A stretch of 64,000 nt of DNA from assembly GCF_002775205.1 (NCBI RefSeq), contig NC_036447.1:5878501-5942500 (forward strand). The letters are read 5' to 3'. Of the stretch, positions 13,114-28,100 are shown piece by piece. Origin of the DNA: Xiphophorus maculatus. Its lineage: Eukaryota > Chordata > Actinopteri > Cyprinodontiformes > Poeciliidae. Position 1 is the stretch's first letter; each line of letters starts with the position of its first letter. Made by a program: the position numbers and the translations under genes. A model generated the notes under the pieces. It made no database searches, had not been told where the DNA came from, and saw only the letters and a list, made by a program, of their open reading frames with translations.

Positions 13114-16100
13114 ACCTGTGACCTATTGCGTATATTTCGAAATCTAGTTTGCAGCACACATAAAAAGGCACTTGTTTAGGTTCACATTTAAGTCAGACCC
13201 TGAACTTATTGTTAGACCTGATGGTTTGTCTTTACCGCTGAACTTCCTCTGGTGTGTAGGACCGGTCTTGGTTTGTGTAGTGTTACACTAATTGAGCTGG
13301 ATGTACTTACTGACTCTTCTTCCGCCATTTATAAATATTTTATCTTTGCATTTTGTTTGAATGATAAGGGAAGCCACATGCATAGAGGAAAATTATCTGC
13401 TTACATCGCCTTGAGTGCAGTTAATCTGAGCTTCTGTTAATTTTTAGACATCAACAAAAAATGTTTTCACAGCTCTCAGATGTTACCACATGTTTGCCAG
13501 TGTTACAGGATAAATACAATTATGACTCAAATGCAGCAGTAATGACCCACTGATTACATTACTTAGTTTCATTGTACTCTGTTCTGATGCTTCGCTCACC
13601 TCAGGATTCTTCATACTTGACACTAAAATTACCACCATGACTTATTTTTCTGTTGATCTGACTAAAATTTGTCTCTCCTCTTTGGGAAACCACACAAACA
13701 TAAAATTTAATCCCTGGACTATCAGCTTATCTTGCTCTGTTTTATGAATAATTGACTGTTTTGAGCTTTACGCTCCCTCATCAAAAACAATAACCACTAG
13801 AAAGCTACAAAAGAAGGCCTTAAAAACTATAAAACATCTCCTCCCATGCCACAAATTCACCCATTTGGACTTTGCGTCAAATAAGGAACACTGAAAGATT
13901 ACCTTTTATTTCCCCTCTGATGACAAACATCCTCCAGCTCATCCTGGGATCCCCCAGGAACAATGAACGTTCAGGTTGCACAGGGGCGTCAAACTGCTGC
14001 TGGCTACATGGAGCGTGTCTCCCTCCGGACTGAGGACTCTCCTCTGATGACTGAAAACAACACATTTCACAACTACTGTCTTGTACAAATACTTTATCAA
14101 AGCAAACAACGCCCACTGCATGTTCCCCTGATCTCCTATTGAATAGCAATGAACATATTCAGGGTTGAATGGCAATAATGGACATCAATTCCACACCCTG
14201 GAAAAAAATCTAGCAGCATGAAATGCGAATGATTTCCATCTACCTAAAATTTTAATCAGGATTGTATCTTCTCCTGCTGCTCAGCGATGCTTCATCATGC
14301 TGTAGAGATGAACAATAAGAATGTGAGGTGCAGGAAGTGGGGAAGTCTCAAATGGCCGTGGAAAGTTAAGGTTTAAACAGTAAGCAGCTGAAACTGAACC
14401 CCGGTGACACAAGCTGGATGTGCAGACAGATTTCACAGCTAAGCTCCTTCCTGATCGGTACTGCAGTTTTGCATGTGATGGCAGTTTTTCACTCTGGAGC
14501 CACATCTGTCCTGGGAAAATTATGAATGCTTTTCGTGCTTGAGGGGAACAGAATATCAAGTGGGTCAGTATATAATTTACAGGACTGGCTCTGACCCTCT
14601 GTGCGGATCTGTCCAGACAGACAAGGTGGTAATTTAAAAATATCAGCGCTGTGATTCTTTCACCAAACTCAGCAGTTCATATAGGGATACCTTCAACATC
14701 CGAGGACACTTATGGAGCTTATTGAGCTCTATCACTGTCAAAGGATGAATATTTTAGAATGTCAATATGACATGTTTACGACACCATGTCCAACATCGAA
14801 GTGCAGATTTTTCAGAATTTACATTTCACAAATCTGTGTAATATAAATAGTGCAGTACTTTTGCACTACACATAGTGCAACGGATGTTGCATAAAAATGT
14901 ACTTGTCTGAGGAAAAGCAGCCTTCCTACATGATTCACCTGGAATTTAATAAAGTTTTCTTCATCTAAAAGGTTCGTTGTATGAAGACAAAAACTGCACT
15001 GCAAAAACACAAAATCTTGCCAAATATTTTTGTCTAGTTTCTTGGTACACCCAAACTAAGATAAAAAAATAACTTACAAGTAACTTTTCTGCAAATAATA
15101 GGAGTATGTTTTAAGTCAATAATTCCTTAATTATTGATTTTAAAAAGTACTAGTTCCACTGGCAGATTATTTCACTCATGGGAAAAATGTCTTGTTATAA
15201 ATGAAATAATCTTCTGTTGCATTTTCCACTTTTTCATCAATATTAAGAAATTACAGACTTAAAACAATCTCCTGTTTCTTGTTGATAAGTTACTTGTAAG
15301 TTGGTTTATTCTTATTTTGAGTGTATTAAGATATTTTCCCTAGAGGCTAAACAAGAAATATTTGGTAAGATTTTGTGTTTTTCAGTGTAGCAGACAAGAA
15401 CCTTTTTTGTTTTCTTGCTTTGTACTTAATTTATATTTGTACTGTCATTTTTTAAATATATTTAGTAGCTTTAAAAATTTTTCTTCTTTATTTGTAAAAC
15501 TCCTAAAATACAGAATTTAGGAAAATGTTTTCCACCCATTTTTGCTGTCATTGGTCTGTGTCTATGCTACCAATTTTAAGTCAAATCGTAATAATTCATC
15601 ATTTAAAAGGTTGCTAAATTATTATGTGTAATATCTAAACTTTCACATGTGTCTTCACTCTTCCTGTTTTCCTGTGAATCTGTCTCTGCTGTCCAGGGAT
15701 TGCAGCCGATAAGAACGGACTCATCTACTTTGTGGACGGAACGATGATCAGGAAAGTGGATCGTAATGGAATCATTTCCACAGTGCTGGGCAGCAACGAC
15801 CTGACCTCTGCACGACCTTTGACCTGCGATACCAGCATGCACATAAGACAGGTTAACATACAGAGCATTTATAACACAGCCACAGTGTAACTGTACCACA
15901 CTGCTGTTTTTAAAGTGAAGGCTTGGAGCCAGTGTAAACCCCTGTTGGTTGTGATTGGTGGGTCTGAATGCAGTGAAGCAGAGAAAACACAGATAAGCTT
16001 GAATCTATTAATGAGAGAAGAAGTTTTGTTGGGTGAAATCATTTCTATTCTGTTTTTCTCTCTACTCCTCATCCCCAGCGAAACTCTTTGTTGTCCATAT

Positions 16101-19100
16101 GTATTTACTTACAGCCTAAAGCTGAACATAGTAGGGAGTGTGAGAGTCAGAAATAGTACACTATTATTGCACCTTATTTTCAGATTGACAGTGTGTGATA
16201 TTGCAAATAACAGATAGGAGGCAAGTAAAGAAACAGCTCCACACTCGCACACATTAAGCTGCTTCTAGTATTTGCTGCTGGTTGTTTGTTTTTCTTTTTA
16301 TTTGTGTGACAGAATTCAGGTCTATATCATATAGGGAGAGCACAGTAGTTTATTACCAGTTTCACATATTTAATGTGCAGCTTATGGTTGATGATCCAAG
16401 GAAAACGAAGCTGTCATTCTTCTCCGTGTTCAGGTTCGATTAGAATGGCCCACAGATCTCGCCATCAACCCCATGGATAACTCCATCTATGTCCTGGACA
16501 ACAACGTTGTTCTTCAGATCACTGAAAACAGACAGGTACGTTTGACATCTGCACTTTTCGTACACCTAACTTCAAAAAGGTTCATACCCTTGAGCTTCTT
16601 CACGTTTTTTCACGTTACAACTTCAAACTTCACTGTATTTTATTGGGATGTTTATCTGTAAAGTGTGAAGTAATTTGAGTTAGAAAACAATGTCCTGTGT
16701 GTGTGTATGTGTGTGTGTGAGTTCAGGTCCGTATAGTAGCTGGTCGTCCCATGCACTGCCAGGTACCTGGTATAGAATACACCATGGGAAAGAGAGCGGT
16801 GCAGACCATGCTGGAGGGAGCGACCGCCATCGCTCTGTCCTACAGCGGCCTCCTCTACATCGCAGAGACAGATGAGAAGAAGATGCACCGCATTCGACAA
16901 GTAACCTGTCGCATTTTTATTTTTATTTTTATGGCACATTCACTCTCTCACATTTAGTGATATTTCCAGGTTACGTCAGGAATATGTATTGTAGCGTTTA
17001 CTGTTAAATGTTGCTGTTTATTTAATTCAAAAAGGACAATGCACATCACATAATATGCCAGAGTTGGCCATAAAGGCTAGTAGTCCCTCAGGGTACAATC
17101 AGTATAAATACAACACATTACAGTGCAATACAGACAAATTGGGAAGCTTCTTCCATCATCAAAATAAATAAAACACATTTTTTTTATCTGAAAAAACAGA
17201 TTCGGTTACACATTTAAAAAGAATAAGAAGCCATACAGCACAAAACTTTACCTCAATACATAAAAGAAAAAAAATGAAAATAAGAACCACATGAACTGTG
17301 CCTGCATATTTGATTATCTAAGAAAAATTTTAAGTTAGAAAATGATTTAAAAGACTGGTATGTTCTTATGCTCTCTGGTAGTTTGTTAGAATAAAGATGT
17401 AACTGATTTACTCACAAATTGCCACTTTTATAAAATAATGGCCAAAATAATTCAGTGACCAAGAGCCCTGAATCAATATTATTTCTTATTATTTATCAGT
17501 TTTTCTGCTAATATCCAACACTTGCAACTAAGAGCTCTCGTTTGTTCCTTCGTTTTCTGTCAAAATGCCTGGCTGCTGTTTCATTTCATATTTTTCATAG
17601 CTATACATCTTCTGCTGTACTTCTAGGTGTCCACCGATGGAGAAATTACCCATCTGGCTGGTGCATTATCTGACTGTGACTGCAAGGTACTGCAGAGTTA
17701 CTGCAACGTTTTGCTCCTTCACATCCATCAGGATATTTATATATATTACATGGAATGATGGTTTCTTCCTGTTTGTTTTTGCAGAACGATGCCAACTGTG
17801 ACTGCTATCAGACAGGAGACGGCTACGCTAAAGACGCCAGGCTCAGCGGTCCTTCATCTCTGGTGGTGTCACCTGATGGGACTCTGTACGTGGCTGATCT
17901 GGGAAATATTCGAATCCGGGCAATAAGACGCAACCAGCCACGCACCGGTACGAACATTTATAGACGGAACTATTTTTAGGCCTCCACATATAAATGCTGC
18001 ATTTCTGCTGAGGGATCTGTGGAGGATCTCACTGAACTCTGAAATATTCAGGACTAGCTGCAAGACCAGCAGGAGGCGCATGTGAGCTGATATGATCACA
18101 CTTTTTATCAGGTTAATACAAATATTCATGCTTCTCGGTCTATTTTTAGGGAGAGTCCTCCAAGGAAAATCATCTAGCATGTTTTCTGATTATCACAGTA
18201 AGGATGAAATATTTCATATTTAATTACCTCTTAATTCAGAAAGAAAAATCTGTAAAGGCCACAGTGTCATCTGAAGGATTTCAGACACAGTCATCTTTTG
18301 GAGTTGAAACCTTAAATCCAGCTGATTTTCTATTATGAATTAATAACATTTAGCAAACAAGAATTGTTTTCAAGTGTTTCAAAAAACATTTCACACAAGT
18401 CTTTAGCCCAGAGCAACAATCATGTAGGTTTTATTATTAGTGTATCTGTCTTCTTCTGCCAGGATTTCACCTGTACTAATCACTCCAGTGCTTTGATCTA
18501 CTTCTGTCTTTATTGCATTTTGTGTATTCACATATTTCTAATTATATTTAGAAGGTGGTTTTAATTAAAACTGTTCAGTTTCAGTTTAATACAGTTCAAC
18601 TCCTTGCTGTTCCACGCATGTCAATGAAGCAGAGCCAGATTAGGCCGTGGAGGCTGGGGAAAATAAACACAGGAGTTCCTTGTCAAAATACCAGCTGGAA
18701 AAAATTGAAAAAATAAGAAAATGTTAGAGGGAACATAACAAAGCATTCAATATAGAGGCCAAACTTGTCCTACTGCTTGTCATTTAAAGTAGTAACATTA
18801 GTAAGTTGCAGTCCATGCATTATTTATATATTTACATCATTTTCAACAATATTTCAGTGGAAATCCAGTCAGAACTCATGCATGTCCAATAAGACTGACC
18901 AGTAGAAAGCATCTCCAAACATGGTCAGTAATCACAGTGTTTGTCAAATGGCTGCTATAATCGCTGTACATTGGTTTAATAAGGCAAAGTCAAGAGCTGG
19001 AGAATAAATATGAGTCTCTCTTCAATCAGAGTCTCTTCATCTGTCTAACCCATCTGCAGGCTCTTTGGCTTCAGGTCCCAGCTCCTATGAAGTGGCTTCT

Positions 19101-22100
19101 CCAGCCTCACAAGAACTTTATGTGTTTGATTCGAATGGGACTCACCAGTTCACCATGTCTCTGATCACTGGAGACTTTAAGTACAACTTCAGCTACAGGT
19201 TAGTTTGACATTTTTACAGTTTTTTCCCCTCTTTATTAAACCATAAAACTGCAATGGTCCATTTTTTGAAGCATAGTTCAGTTTGTTCTCATTTTCTGCT
19301 TTCCTATCCTCTCAGCAACGAGGAGGATGTTACCGCGGTGACAGACAGCAGCGGGAACACACTCCGTGTCCGTAGAGACACCAACAGGATGCCTGTACGT
19401 GTGGTGGCTCCTGATAATCAGGTGAGATGTTCACATTTTTGCACATTTACATTCTTTGAGGATGGCCATGAGTCACAGATTGTTCTGGATTCATGGCAAC
19501 CATCTGACTATCTGGTTGTATTTTATTTTATTTTTTAATGTACAGGTCATCTGGCTGACAATCGGGACTAATGGAGGTCTAAAGTCTCTCACGGCTCAGG
19601 GTCAGGAACTGGTTTTATTTACTTACCATGGCAACAGTGGCTTGCTGGCTACCAAGAGCATCCAAATTGGCTGGACTACATTCTATGAGTAAGCCACCTA
19701 CTGACTGTCGCATCTAAATGCATGAATGTAATCTGTAAAGCTATGTGGGGACGGAAGTAAAGCTCCAGAATAATTGCATTGTTGATGCCGTGGTAATTGG
19801 GGATGATAATATGTCCACTTCACTTGACACAAGTGTTTCAGCAACAAGGCTTGACATCATAAAAACACAAAAAAGTCATAAGACACCAACAATTGAGAAA
19901 TTCAATGAGAAAACATTGCATTTTGCTGAGTGTCATCATCAATATCAACAATACACATCAGGTTCAAAGAAACTCTGAACAGCTGTGTTTTTAGTCTAGA
20001 TTTAAAGGAACTCAGTGTTTCAGCTGTTTGCAGTTTTCAGGAAGTTTGTTCCAGATTTGTGGTGCATAGAAACTGAATGCTGCTTCTCCTCATTTGGTTC
20101 TGGTTCTGAGGAGCAAACCAGAACCAGAAGACCTGAGCGGTCTGGAGGGTTGATACAACACCAGCAGATCTTTAATGTAGTGTACTGCTGAGCCGTTCAG
20201 TGATTTATAAACTAATAACAGTATTTTAAAGTCTATTCTTTGAGCTACAGGGAGCCAGTGTAGGACTTCAGAACTGGGGTGATGTGCTCTATCTTCCTGG
20301 TTTTAGGGGAAAAGCAAGCAGCAGCGTTCTGGATCATCTCCGAACATAATGTGTTGTCATTCACCATCAGTCTAGATCTTCTGGTTTCGGCAGGGACAAT
20401 CTTACTTTATTTATGTGCTCTTTTACACAATCCAGGACTTCATCAAATAGATTTGCCCTCATTCAAATATAAAGAAATCTTCTTTATATTTGACACTAAA
20501 CATATAAAAGAGCTTCAGGTTTTTGTTAAATTGGTGCTTGGCTACGTGAACAAATTCATTGCTCTTCATCATTGTTTTTGTTTGTGATTTGGTCTTTCTC
20601 TTGCCTCAGGCCACAGTTGGAGCTGTGCTGTGGTTTGATCTGGTTTGAGGCGACGGATGGAAGTGCTCCCACTAAGGCACTTAACACACACCTGTGTGTT
20701 TGCTACAGTCCCCTTCTAGCTCCTCTGGGTCAAATGAATAAATCATCTTTCATTGTATAGCCTCCCACTCAAAAATCTAGCCTTTATTTAGAGAGTGTAT
20801 TCGGTCATGGACAGTATTAACAAAGTCACCATTGGCACATTTTTTCTGTTATATTCTGCTTTTACCGATGCAGGTTAGCCTTTTGAAACACACAATCTCG
20901 GTTTCAAGAGGGACATGTTCACACAAATAACACCGAAACCGATGAGATAAACCAAATGAGATGATGAATAGCATCAAAAGCATTTAAAGTCTTCAGTAGC
21001 TGGTTGAAATCAGACTGGAGCGGTCTTGCGGTCTTGCTGTAGGGAGATCCAGGATGAGGGGGCAGCGGTAACATATGAGAAGACTTTTTGTCCAGCTTTA
21101 ATTGGGCAGATGGAAGATTGAGAGTAAAAGAAAGTCTAAAGCGCAGGCTGTGACTGCACTGTTGACGGGATGTGAAAGTTGGCAAGACTGATAATAACAG
21201 TGTAAGTATTGATTAATTCATTCACTTGCTGAAATGAACATGTTTGCCAATAGGACAGCACTCAGTTCTCCGAATGGCCAAGGAGGAAAGTTGATTTTAT
21301 GTCAGTTTTAGAATCATTTCTGGTGTTGACGTGAAGATGTGTTTGGATCATTATCCTATTGAAAAAACCAATAATGACAAGCCTTCAATTAACTGCCAGA
21401 GGACACCAGATTTTATTCTAAGTGCTCCTGGTACTTGAAAGAGTTTATGATACTTTTGAATCTATTTGAACGGCCCAATTCCAATCTTTTCACCCCAGAA
21501 AATATGCGACTTGTTCCACTTCCATATATGATTCTGAATCTGATACATATCCAGTCTGCAGTCTGAACAGTCATGTTGGAATTTATCCGAATTTTACGTC
21601 TTTGATGTGAGACTTGTCATAATTGTTCACCAGAAGATGAGAGACACGGTAAATCTGTATGTCAACAGTGGCCGAAAATTATACTTATGAAAACTCTGAT
21701 AATGTTTTGTGTCTATGCATCCAAATAAACATATCTACAGAAGTTACAGTCAATGCTCTACAAAAGGTCATTGCTATTATCTTGAGACAATACTATCGGC
21801 TTCTATTACTCAACAATTTGAAAACAATCCATAGACGGCATCCATTATTACTTAATTAAACGGGGTGCTTTAACTAAGGTGCTTTAACATCTCCGTTGTT
21901 CTTCTGCGCGTGCAGGTCCTTTGTGAAGTTTGACTTTGATCATATTTAATAAGTAGTATGAATGAGCAAAACAAAAAATTTGATTTCAGCAAAAATTTGG
22001 GACTGAACATCAAGAGTTGCTGTTCATGCCTACTGTACTCAACAGCGGACATGAGATGCTTTTCCACTCATTTATTCTCTGTTTCAGACCAAATCCTTCC

Positions 22101-25100
22101 TGGATTGTTTGCTGCAAAGAATATTAATCTTAGTTTCATTTAAGGAACTTGTATAGATGAGCAAACACTGCACTTTTATGTTTGAGAGTGAACATAAAAG
22201 TGGATTGTTGTTATGGTAACTTGGTAACCCAAAGAGATCACTCTTTTCTGCAATTTTTGCCATCTTCATCACTGTGTGATGAAGACGTGTGGTGACAAGA
22301 TAAATATGAAACCTCGCTCAGCCTTGCTTCTCTCAGTTTGAACTTGTTACTTAGAGCAATGAGTATATGTAGATATGGGCAGATGCCAGTGAGTAACTAT
22401 TTTCTTGTAGCTATTTCCTGATTAAGTTTAATATATCTCTTCCTTACAGGAATGCCATGTTCTCTTTTCATTCCTATTTTGAGGAGCATTTAAGTGAAGG
22501 GGGCTTATATGCCATGTTATAGTTATACTTCTAGTAAACAGGAAGTCATGTCATGAGTTACTAATTAAAGGTCCATACACAGTCTGATAAAGGGAATGGT
22601 AAAATATCAATTTAAACATGCTTTAATTACATTCATTGTATAGGAAATCTTGGATGTGCCAAGAGATTTAGCTGAAAATATTTCTTCTTTATTACTGTTA
22701 AATGTACCAAAACTGAATCTTCCTGAAATGTTTATGCTAATGTGATGTTGCTGTGACAAATGATTAACCTATTTTAGGGCGTTTTACACGTCTTAATAAG
22801 TGTGAGGACTTGCTGCATGTATGTATATTCAGGTAATTTTCTCTGTATTGGGAAGATCCATTACAGTAATGACATCTAATGTCCCCTTTCTCCTTCTCCT
22901 GCATTCTGTCCTTGTAGCTATGACAGCGAGGGTCGACTGACGAATGTGACCTTCCCCACTGGCGTAGTCACCAATCTCCACGGCGACATGTCTTCAGGAG
23001 CCATTGCAGTGGACATAGAGACGTCAGGGAGGGATGAGGATGTTTCCATAACAACAAACTTATCGTCAATAGACTCCTTTTACACTTTGGTGCAAGGTAA
23101 AGTGCTGGCATGCATATGACTGAGTCTGAAGCTCAGATATAAGGAAAGGTCAGACTAATTATTATGATCATTATGAAAAATAAAAGTAAGTCAGATCCAA
23201 AGAAATGGAGCTTTATTTCTTCATTTTTAGATTTTATCACCTTTCCCAGTTTTTTCCCTGCTGCATGTCAGATTGTCACAGCAGTTATTTTAAAAATTTA
23301 AAGGAATAAAATCTGTTGCTGTTCACAAATCCATCTGCCAAAGTTTTATATTGTACAAAATACGAAAATACAGCGGCTTACTAAAGTATTCATACTTATT
23401 ACAAGCACAAACTTCAGTTAAATTTATTGGGATCATGGCAAAAGATGTTGGTGTTCTGTTACAGTGCTTGTTTCCACATCTAAATTAGTACCAATACTTT
23501 TTCTGCTGCAGGTTCTTACTCGTTCTTTATTGTTGCTTTCAGTGTCTTGGCAGCTTGCCTGACCAGGTTCAATCTCTTCTTTTCAAAGAGTTTTGGAGAA
23601 TTTTCTAGTTTTTGTAATGTCACTGTTACAATGTCACTGTTGTAAACAGACACAATGTACAGAGCTAAATACAGGCTGTTCCTGGAAGAAATCTGGTTGA
23701 GATCAATATAAATGTATGTCACACTTTTCAGATTCGCTTCCACTTTGCATTCATGAAATGCTTTGCGTTAGTCCATCAGGTAAAATAAAATAACATGAAG
23801 AAATCTAAGGGCGACAAATACTTCTGTAAGTCACTGTAAGCTGATGGTATTAAAAACTCACTAAATGACTGAACAGTCAGAGTAGTAAGACAAATTCCAG
23901 TTACTGAGAGACATGAGTATTAAGTCACAGATGGAAAAATAGGTTGTGTTGTTTTCTGTGATCTTTTTTTTTTCTGACGGTGACTGAATTTGGGATGCTG
24001 TTTCATTTGTACTTTGATTCAAAGCTTCTGTAACCCAGAATAAAATCCATTCTCATAAATTTGAGAGCAGCGAAAGAAAACATTCCCACTGGTGCACTTC
24101 AGCAATGTTGTCATTCTTTGTTAGATAAATACTGGAAAATTATATTTTTGCGGTGATGTTTATCGAACATTGCCTTCCATTTACCTCAGAAGTTTAAAGT
24201 TGGATGTCAAATTTGATGCTACAGATAGATGAATCCTGCTTCAGCTGCAAGTCTAGGGGATTCAGAACAGCTTCTTCCTCGATTTAAATTGCTCTGCTTG
24301 TGTAATGTAATCTTGAAGTTAATGCATAATGAGCATCGATACAATATAAATTTTCTGTGTGAAAAAAACTTGTGTATATAGGACTACAATAGTGACGTCT
24401 CTGTTGAGAGTACCCTCTTCCTATCCTGATTAATTCAAAGTCATGGACAACTAAAGCATTGCTTTCATCAGTTCACTTACATTTATTCGTGTTTTTCCTG
24501 CCATCTCATCTACATGCGTAGGTAGGTGGCATCCCATTAGGTCCAGGTGCAGGCCAGCGACGGTAAACAAGCTAATTTAGCTGCTATACTTAGTCATATT
24601 AATGATGCAGTTAACTGTTTGAGAAAGCGGAATATGTGGAAACAAGAGGTTAAAAGGTCATTTGCAGACATTTACAGTAAACTGTTGTTTCTACTGAATC
24701 ACCATGTGCAATAATGTGCTGGGAAATGACTGAGATAATAAAAATATAACCCTACCCCACCTAATGTCATTTCACATTCTGCAAGATACTTAATGCAAAA
24801 TTATCCATTTTAATTAACTAAATTACCAAAGAATCTATTTTTTTATTTTTTCATTAACGTACATTGTAGAACTTGGAAATGGAAACATATTCAGGTATTT
24901 CTCATGACATGTTAAAGTTAGAACTCTGAAGCTCAGCCCACATGAAGTTGCACAGGCATTACATCACACACAAAACACGAGAAATGTTGAGGCAGAAAAT
25001 ATATTTTATTTTGTGTTATTTGATAAAATGATTTTCAAAGAAAAAAAATTGACGAGAGTAAAGTGTTGTGCAAAACCACCTCAGACTTTTTGATCGACTG

Positions 25101-28100
25101 TCTCGTAATAATTTCAAGTGGTCTGGATCAATAGTTTTCCAAGCTTTCTAAAGTGAGGGTTCTGAAGCTCTTCCAGAGTTTTTTCTTTTGTAATTTTGTC
25201 TGTCTTTCTTCTTAGTTTTTGTTCAGTAGATGTATCTGAATATGCCTTTAAAATGTTCAGACTGTTATTGGAAATTAAGAAAACTAGAAGAAAAAAAAGA
25301 ATAAACCAGAAGGAAATCACAGTAATGTGTGCAGTGTAAACATCCTTTTTAAAAAGGTTGAAATGGTGCAAAAAATCAGACAATGATAAGTCACTTTCTA
25401 ACCTTTTTCCCATGAAATGTAACATTTATTTTATGTTACATCATATGTTACACTGCACTAATCTGGTTGTTAAAGTGTTCACACCCTTACAACAATACCA
25501 GATTAAAGCAGTTTTGGTTCCATTTCAGTTTTCAATCTTTTTTTGGAAATCTTTCAGCATCTTGTTTATAGTTTTGGTTATGTGTAGGCTTTTCCATAAT
25601 TTTCACTTTCTTTCTTTGTGCTGAGTTTATTTGGATAGGTGCTTATTCTCCAATGTTGAAAAATGAAGTCTCTCTTTATTTTCAGCTTTCCGACAGGTAA
25701 CTATAGGTTTTGGGACAAATTAACTTGAATTTGTAACTATTCATAACTTTAACGTTGAAAAAATTTTATAAGAAAAAAAAATCCCAGAGGATAAGATTTC
25801 CAGAATCAAACTCCTTGATAGCAAAATGTAAAGATTTACTGTTGAGACTTTTCCGCTTGACTTGCATTGAGTCATAAAAACCAGGCTGAATTCTTGTCAG
25901 TATGTTTTAATATTAATTAAATGAAACCAAAAAACACAGGTGTCACAAAAAAATCTATAGTAAATGAATGATGTGAGAACTGAAAAACAGAGCGGAAATA
26001 CAGTGAGAGTGAATGGGGAGGGAAAAGGCCAAATGCAATGGTTAGCCAGGCCTTTGTTTAATCAAGTTATTTAATTCTGTTTGCTGTATTGTTGCATAGA
26101 TCTAGCAGGGTGTATATTTAGTCAAAGATAAAAGAGTGCCGTCAGCCACTCTGTGTCCTGCTTGCACAAGCAGCCATTAGTCCTGTGGGAGGCTGAGAGG
26201 AACATAATTGAAAAAGGCTGAAGGATGTTAAACCTTCTCTCTGCTCCATTAGCAGGTTCAAACACTTCGCCCAGAGATGAATTGTTTCTCACCTTACTTT
26301 GTCTCCTTGCTGTCTTTTAGCTGCTCTTTCCCTCCCTGCCTTTCGTTTTCCTCCCTTTATCCTCATTTCAGTTCACAATTGATATGTTCTTCAGTAAATC
26401 CTTTGAATGTTGCAATGTAACGGCATATTGATAACTGCATCTCTTGCTTGTACTTGTGTCATGCAGACCAGCTTCGAAACAGCTACCAAGTGGGTAATGA
26501 CCATTCACTCAGGGTCATCTATGCTAATGGGATGGACACACACTATCAGACAGAGCCACATATACTGGCAGGTAGGTTTAAATTATTTACCATATCCTGT
26601 AGCTAATGTTGTGCATTGATGAAGCAAATACTTGTCCCTCTTTCTCAAAGCCTTCACCAGTCTGCATATTGTAGTGTTTGTAAACCCCAGATTTCTTCTA
26701 ATGTCTCTTTAGGAGCTGCTAACCCCACGATCGCCCGGCGAAACATGACCCTGCCAGGAGAGAACGGCCAGAACTTAGTAGAGTGGAGGTTTAGGAAGGA
26801 GCAGACCCGAGGAAAGGTCATTGTGTTTGGGAGAAAGCTGAGGGTGAGTACTCTTCAGCTACAGATGTTGACTATGGATAGTGATAGACCACGATTTCTT
26901 TAACAGCAGAAAGCCGAAGGGTGATTGATTTTTTTTCTGGATTATCAGTCACTCCAGAGTGGAGTTATTTGATATGGCTGAAAAACATATCACAATGTAA
27001 GAGTTTCATATTAGTCAATATTGATAGTTATGGATTCATTTTTTGTTTTAAATATCTCAAAAATACTGTTGAACTGGTGGTGTGACCTTTCCTTTTTACA
27101 GTTTTCACTCCGTGCCATTGTTTTTTATTTTTACACAATTATGAGACAAAACATGAAACTGCTGCTGCACAATTTTCTCAACAGGTTGTTTTTATGTGAC
27201 CAAAGAGTGAGTGAGTTAGTTGATGAAATTTTGCTGGACGATAAATTTCCCTAGAAGTTATTGCAATAAACTGCAATATTGCTCATTTGAAAACATTTTC
27301 AAGTAATGTAATGGTAATGATATAAGCAATAAACTTTAAATTCTAAAGAATATTTAACACTGGAAGTGGAAGACATTTTAAATATCCAAAATAAATAAAC
27401 AAAACAGCAGAAAAACAAATAAAATTAATTATAAAGTATCTGTAAATAAAATTGTTCTTCAAAAAAAGAGCTTGTTAAGACCAAAACACCAGACAGAAGA
27501 GTTTTGTCATCCAGTTTTTGGTAGAAAGAGAGAAAAAAGAGAAAAAGCAATTAATCATGCAAATTAAATGTAAATTATTGAGATCTTTTTAATTTATTGT
27601 GTGATTAATTAATTTGTTGATCACTGAGACAAGCCTAGTGAGACTTTGAGTGTCTAAAGCCTGTCCTCTACCTACATCTCCCAGAAATCTGTCTTGTTCT
27701 GGACCCGAGTTCAGTGAAATGTTTTACATTTTTATCAGACATATTACCTATTGATACTGATCGCGTGTCTTTTGTGATTTATATTGTTATTGATTTATTG
27801 TCCAGCTCTACTGCCGTTTCTGACTCACTGATGTCTGTGCTCTGAATCAGCCTTGTCAGAGGAGAGGAAGGAGAACATGTTCAGGTTATGGTCATGCTGA
27901 GGCCTTTGGCTGCAGAAACTGGACAATATCATGTTGCTGTTATAAAATTAAATTGAAGTAGTCAGGAGCTTTGAGCATTTTTATGATACTTTATCCCCAT
28001 AGTAAAAGAAATGACTTAAAGAATGATAGGACACGGGTAGGAGAAGAAAGCAGGGAGGGCAGATTGGCTTTGAGGCACTCTCACCTGCTCATGTACGTAA

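Larger units (their letters stand above)
13039..15696. other. tenm3 intron (2.7 kb)
   Basis: Contains the CA microsatellite and a complete foldback MITE (14997-15387). Nothing recognisable in 13113-14996. Confidence 0.7.

Noticed and set aside
12862..13179. Open frames with poly His-Thr or Cys-Val
   Set aside because: Translation of the CA repeat and the adjoining tenm3 exon in wrong frames.
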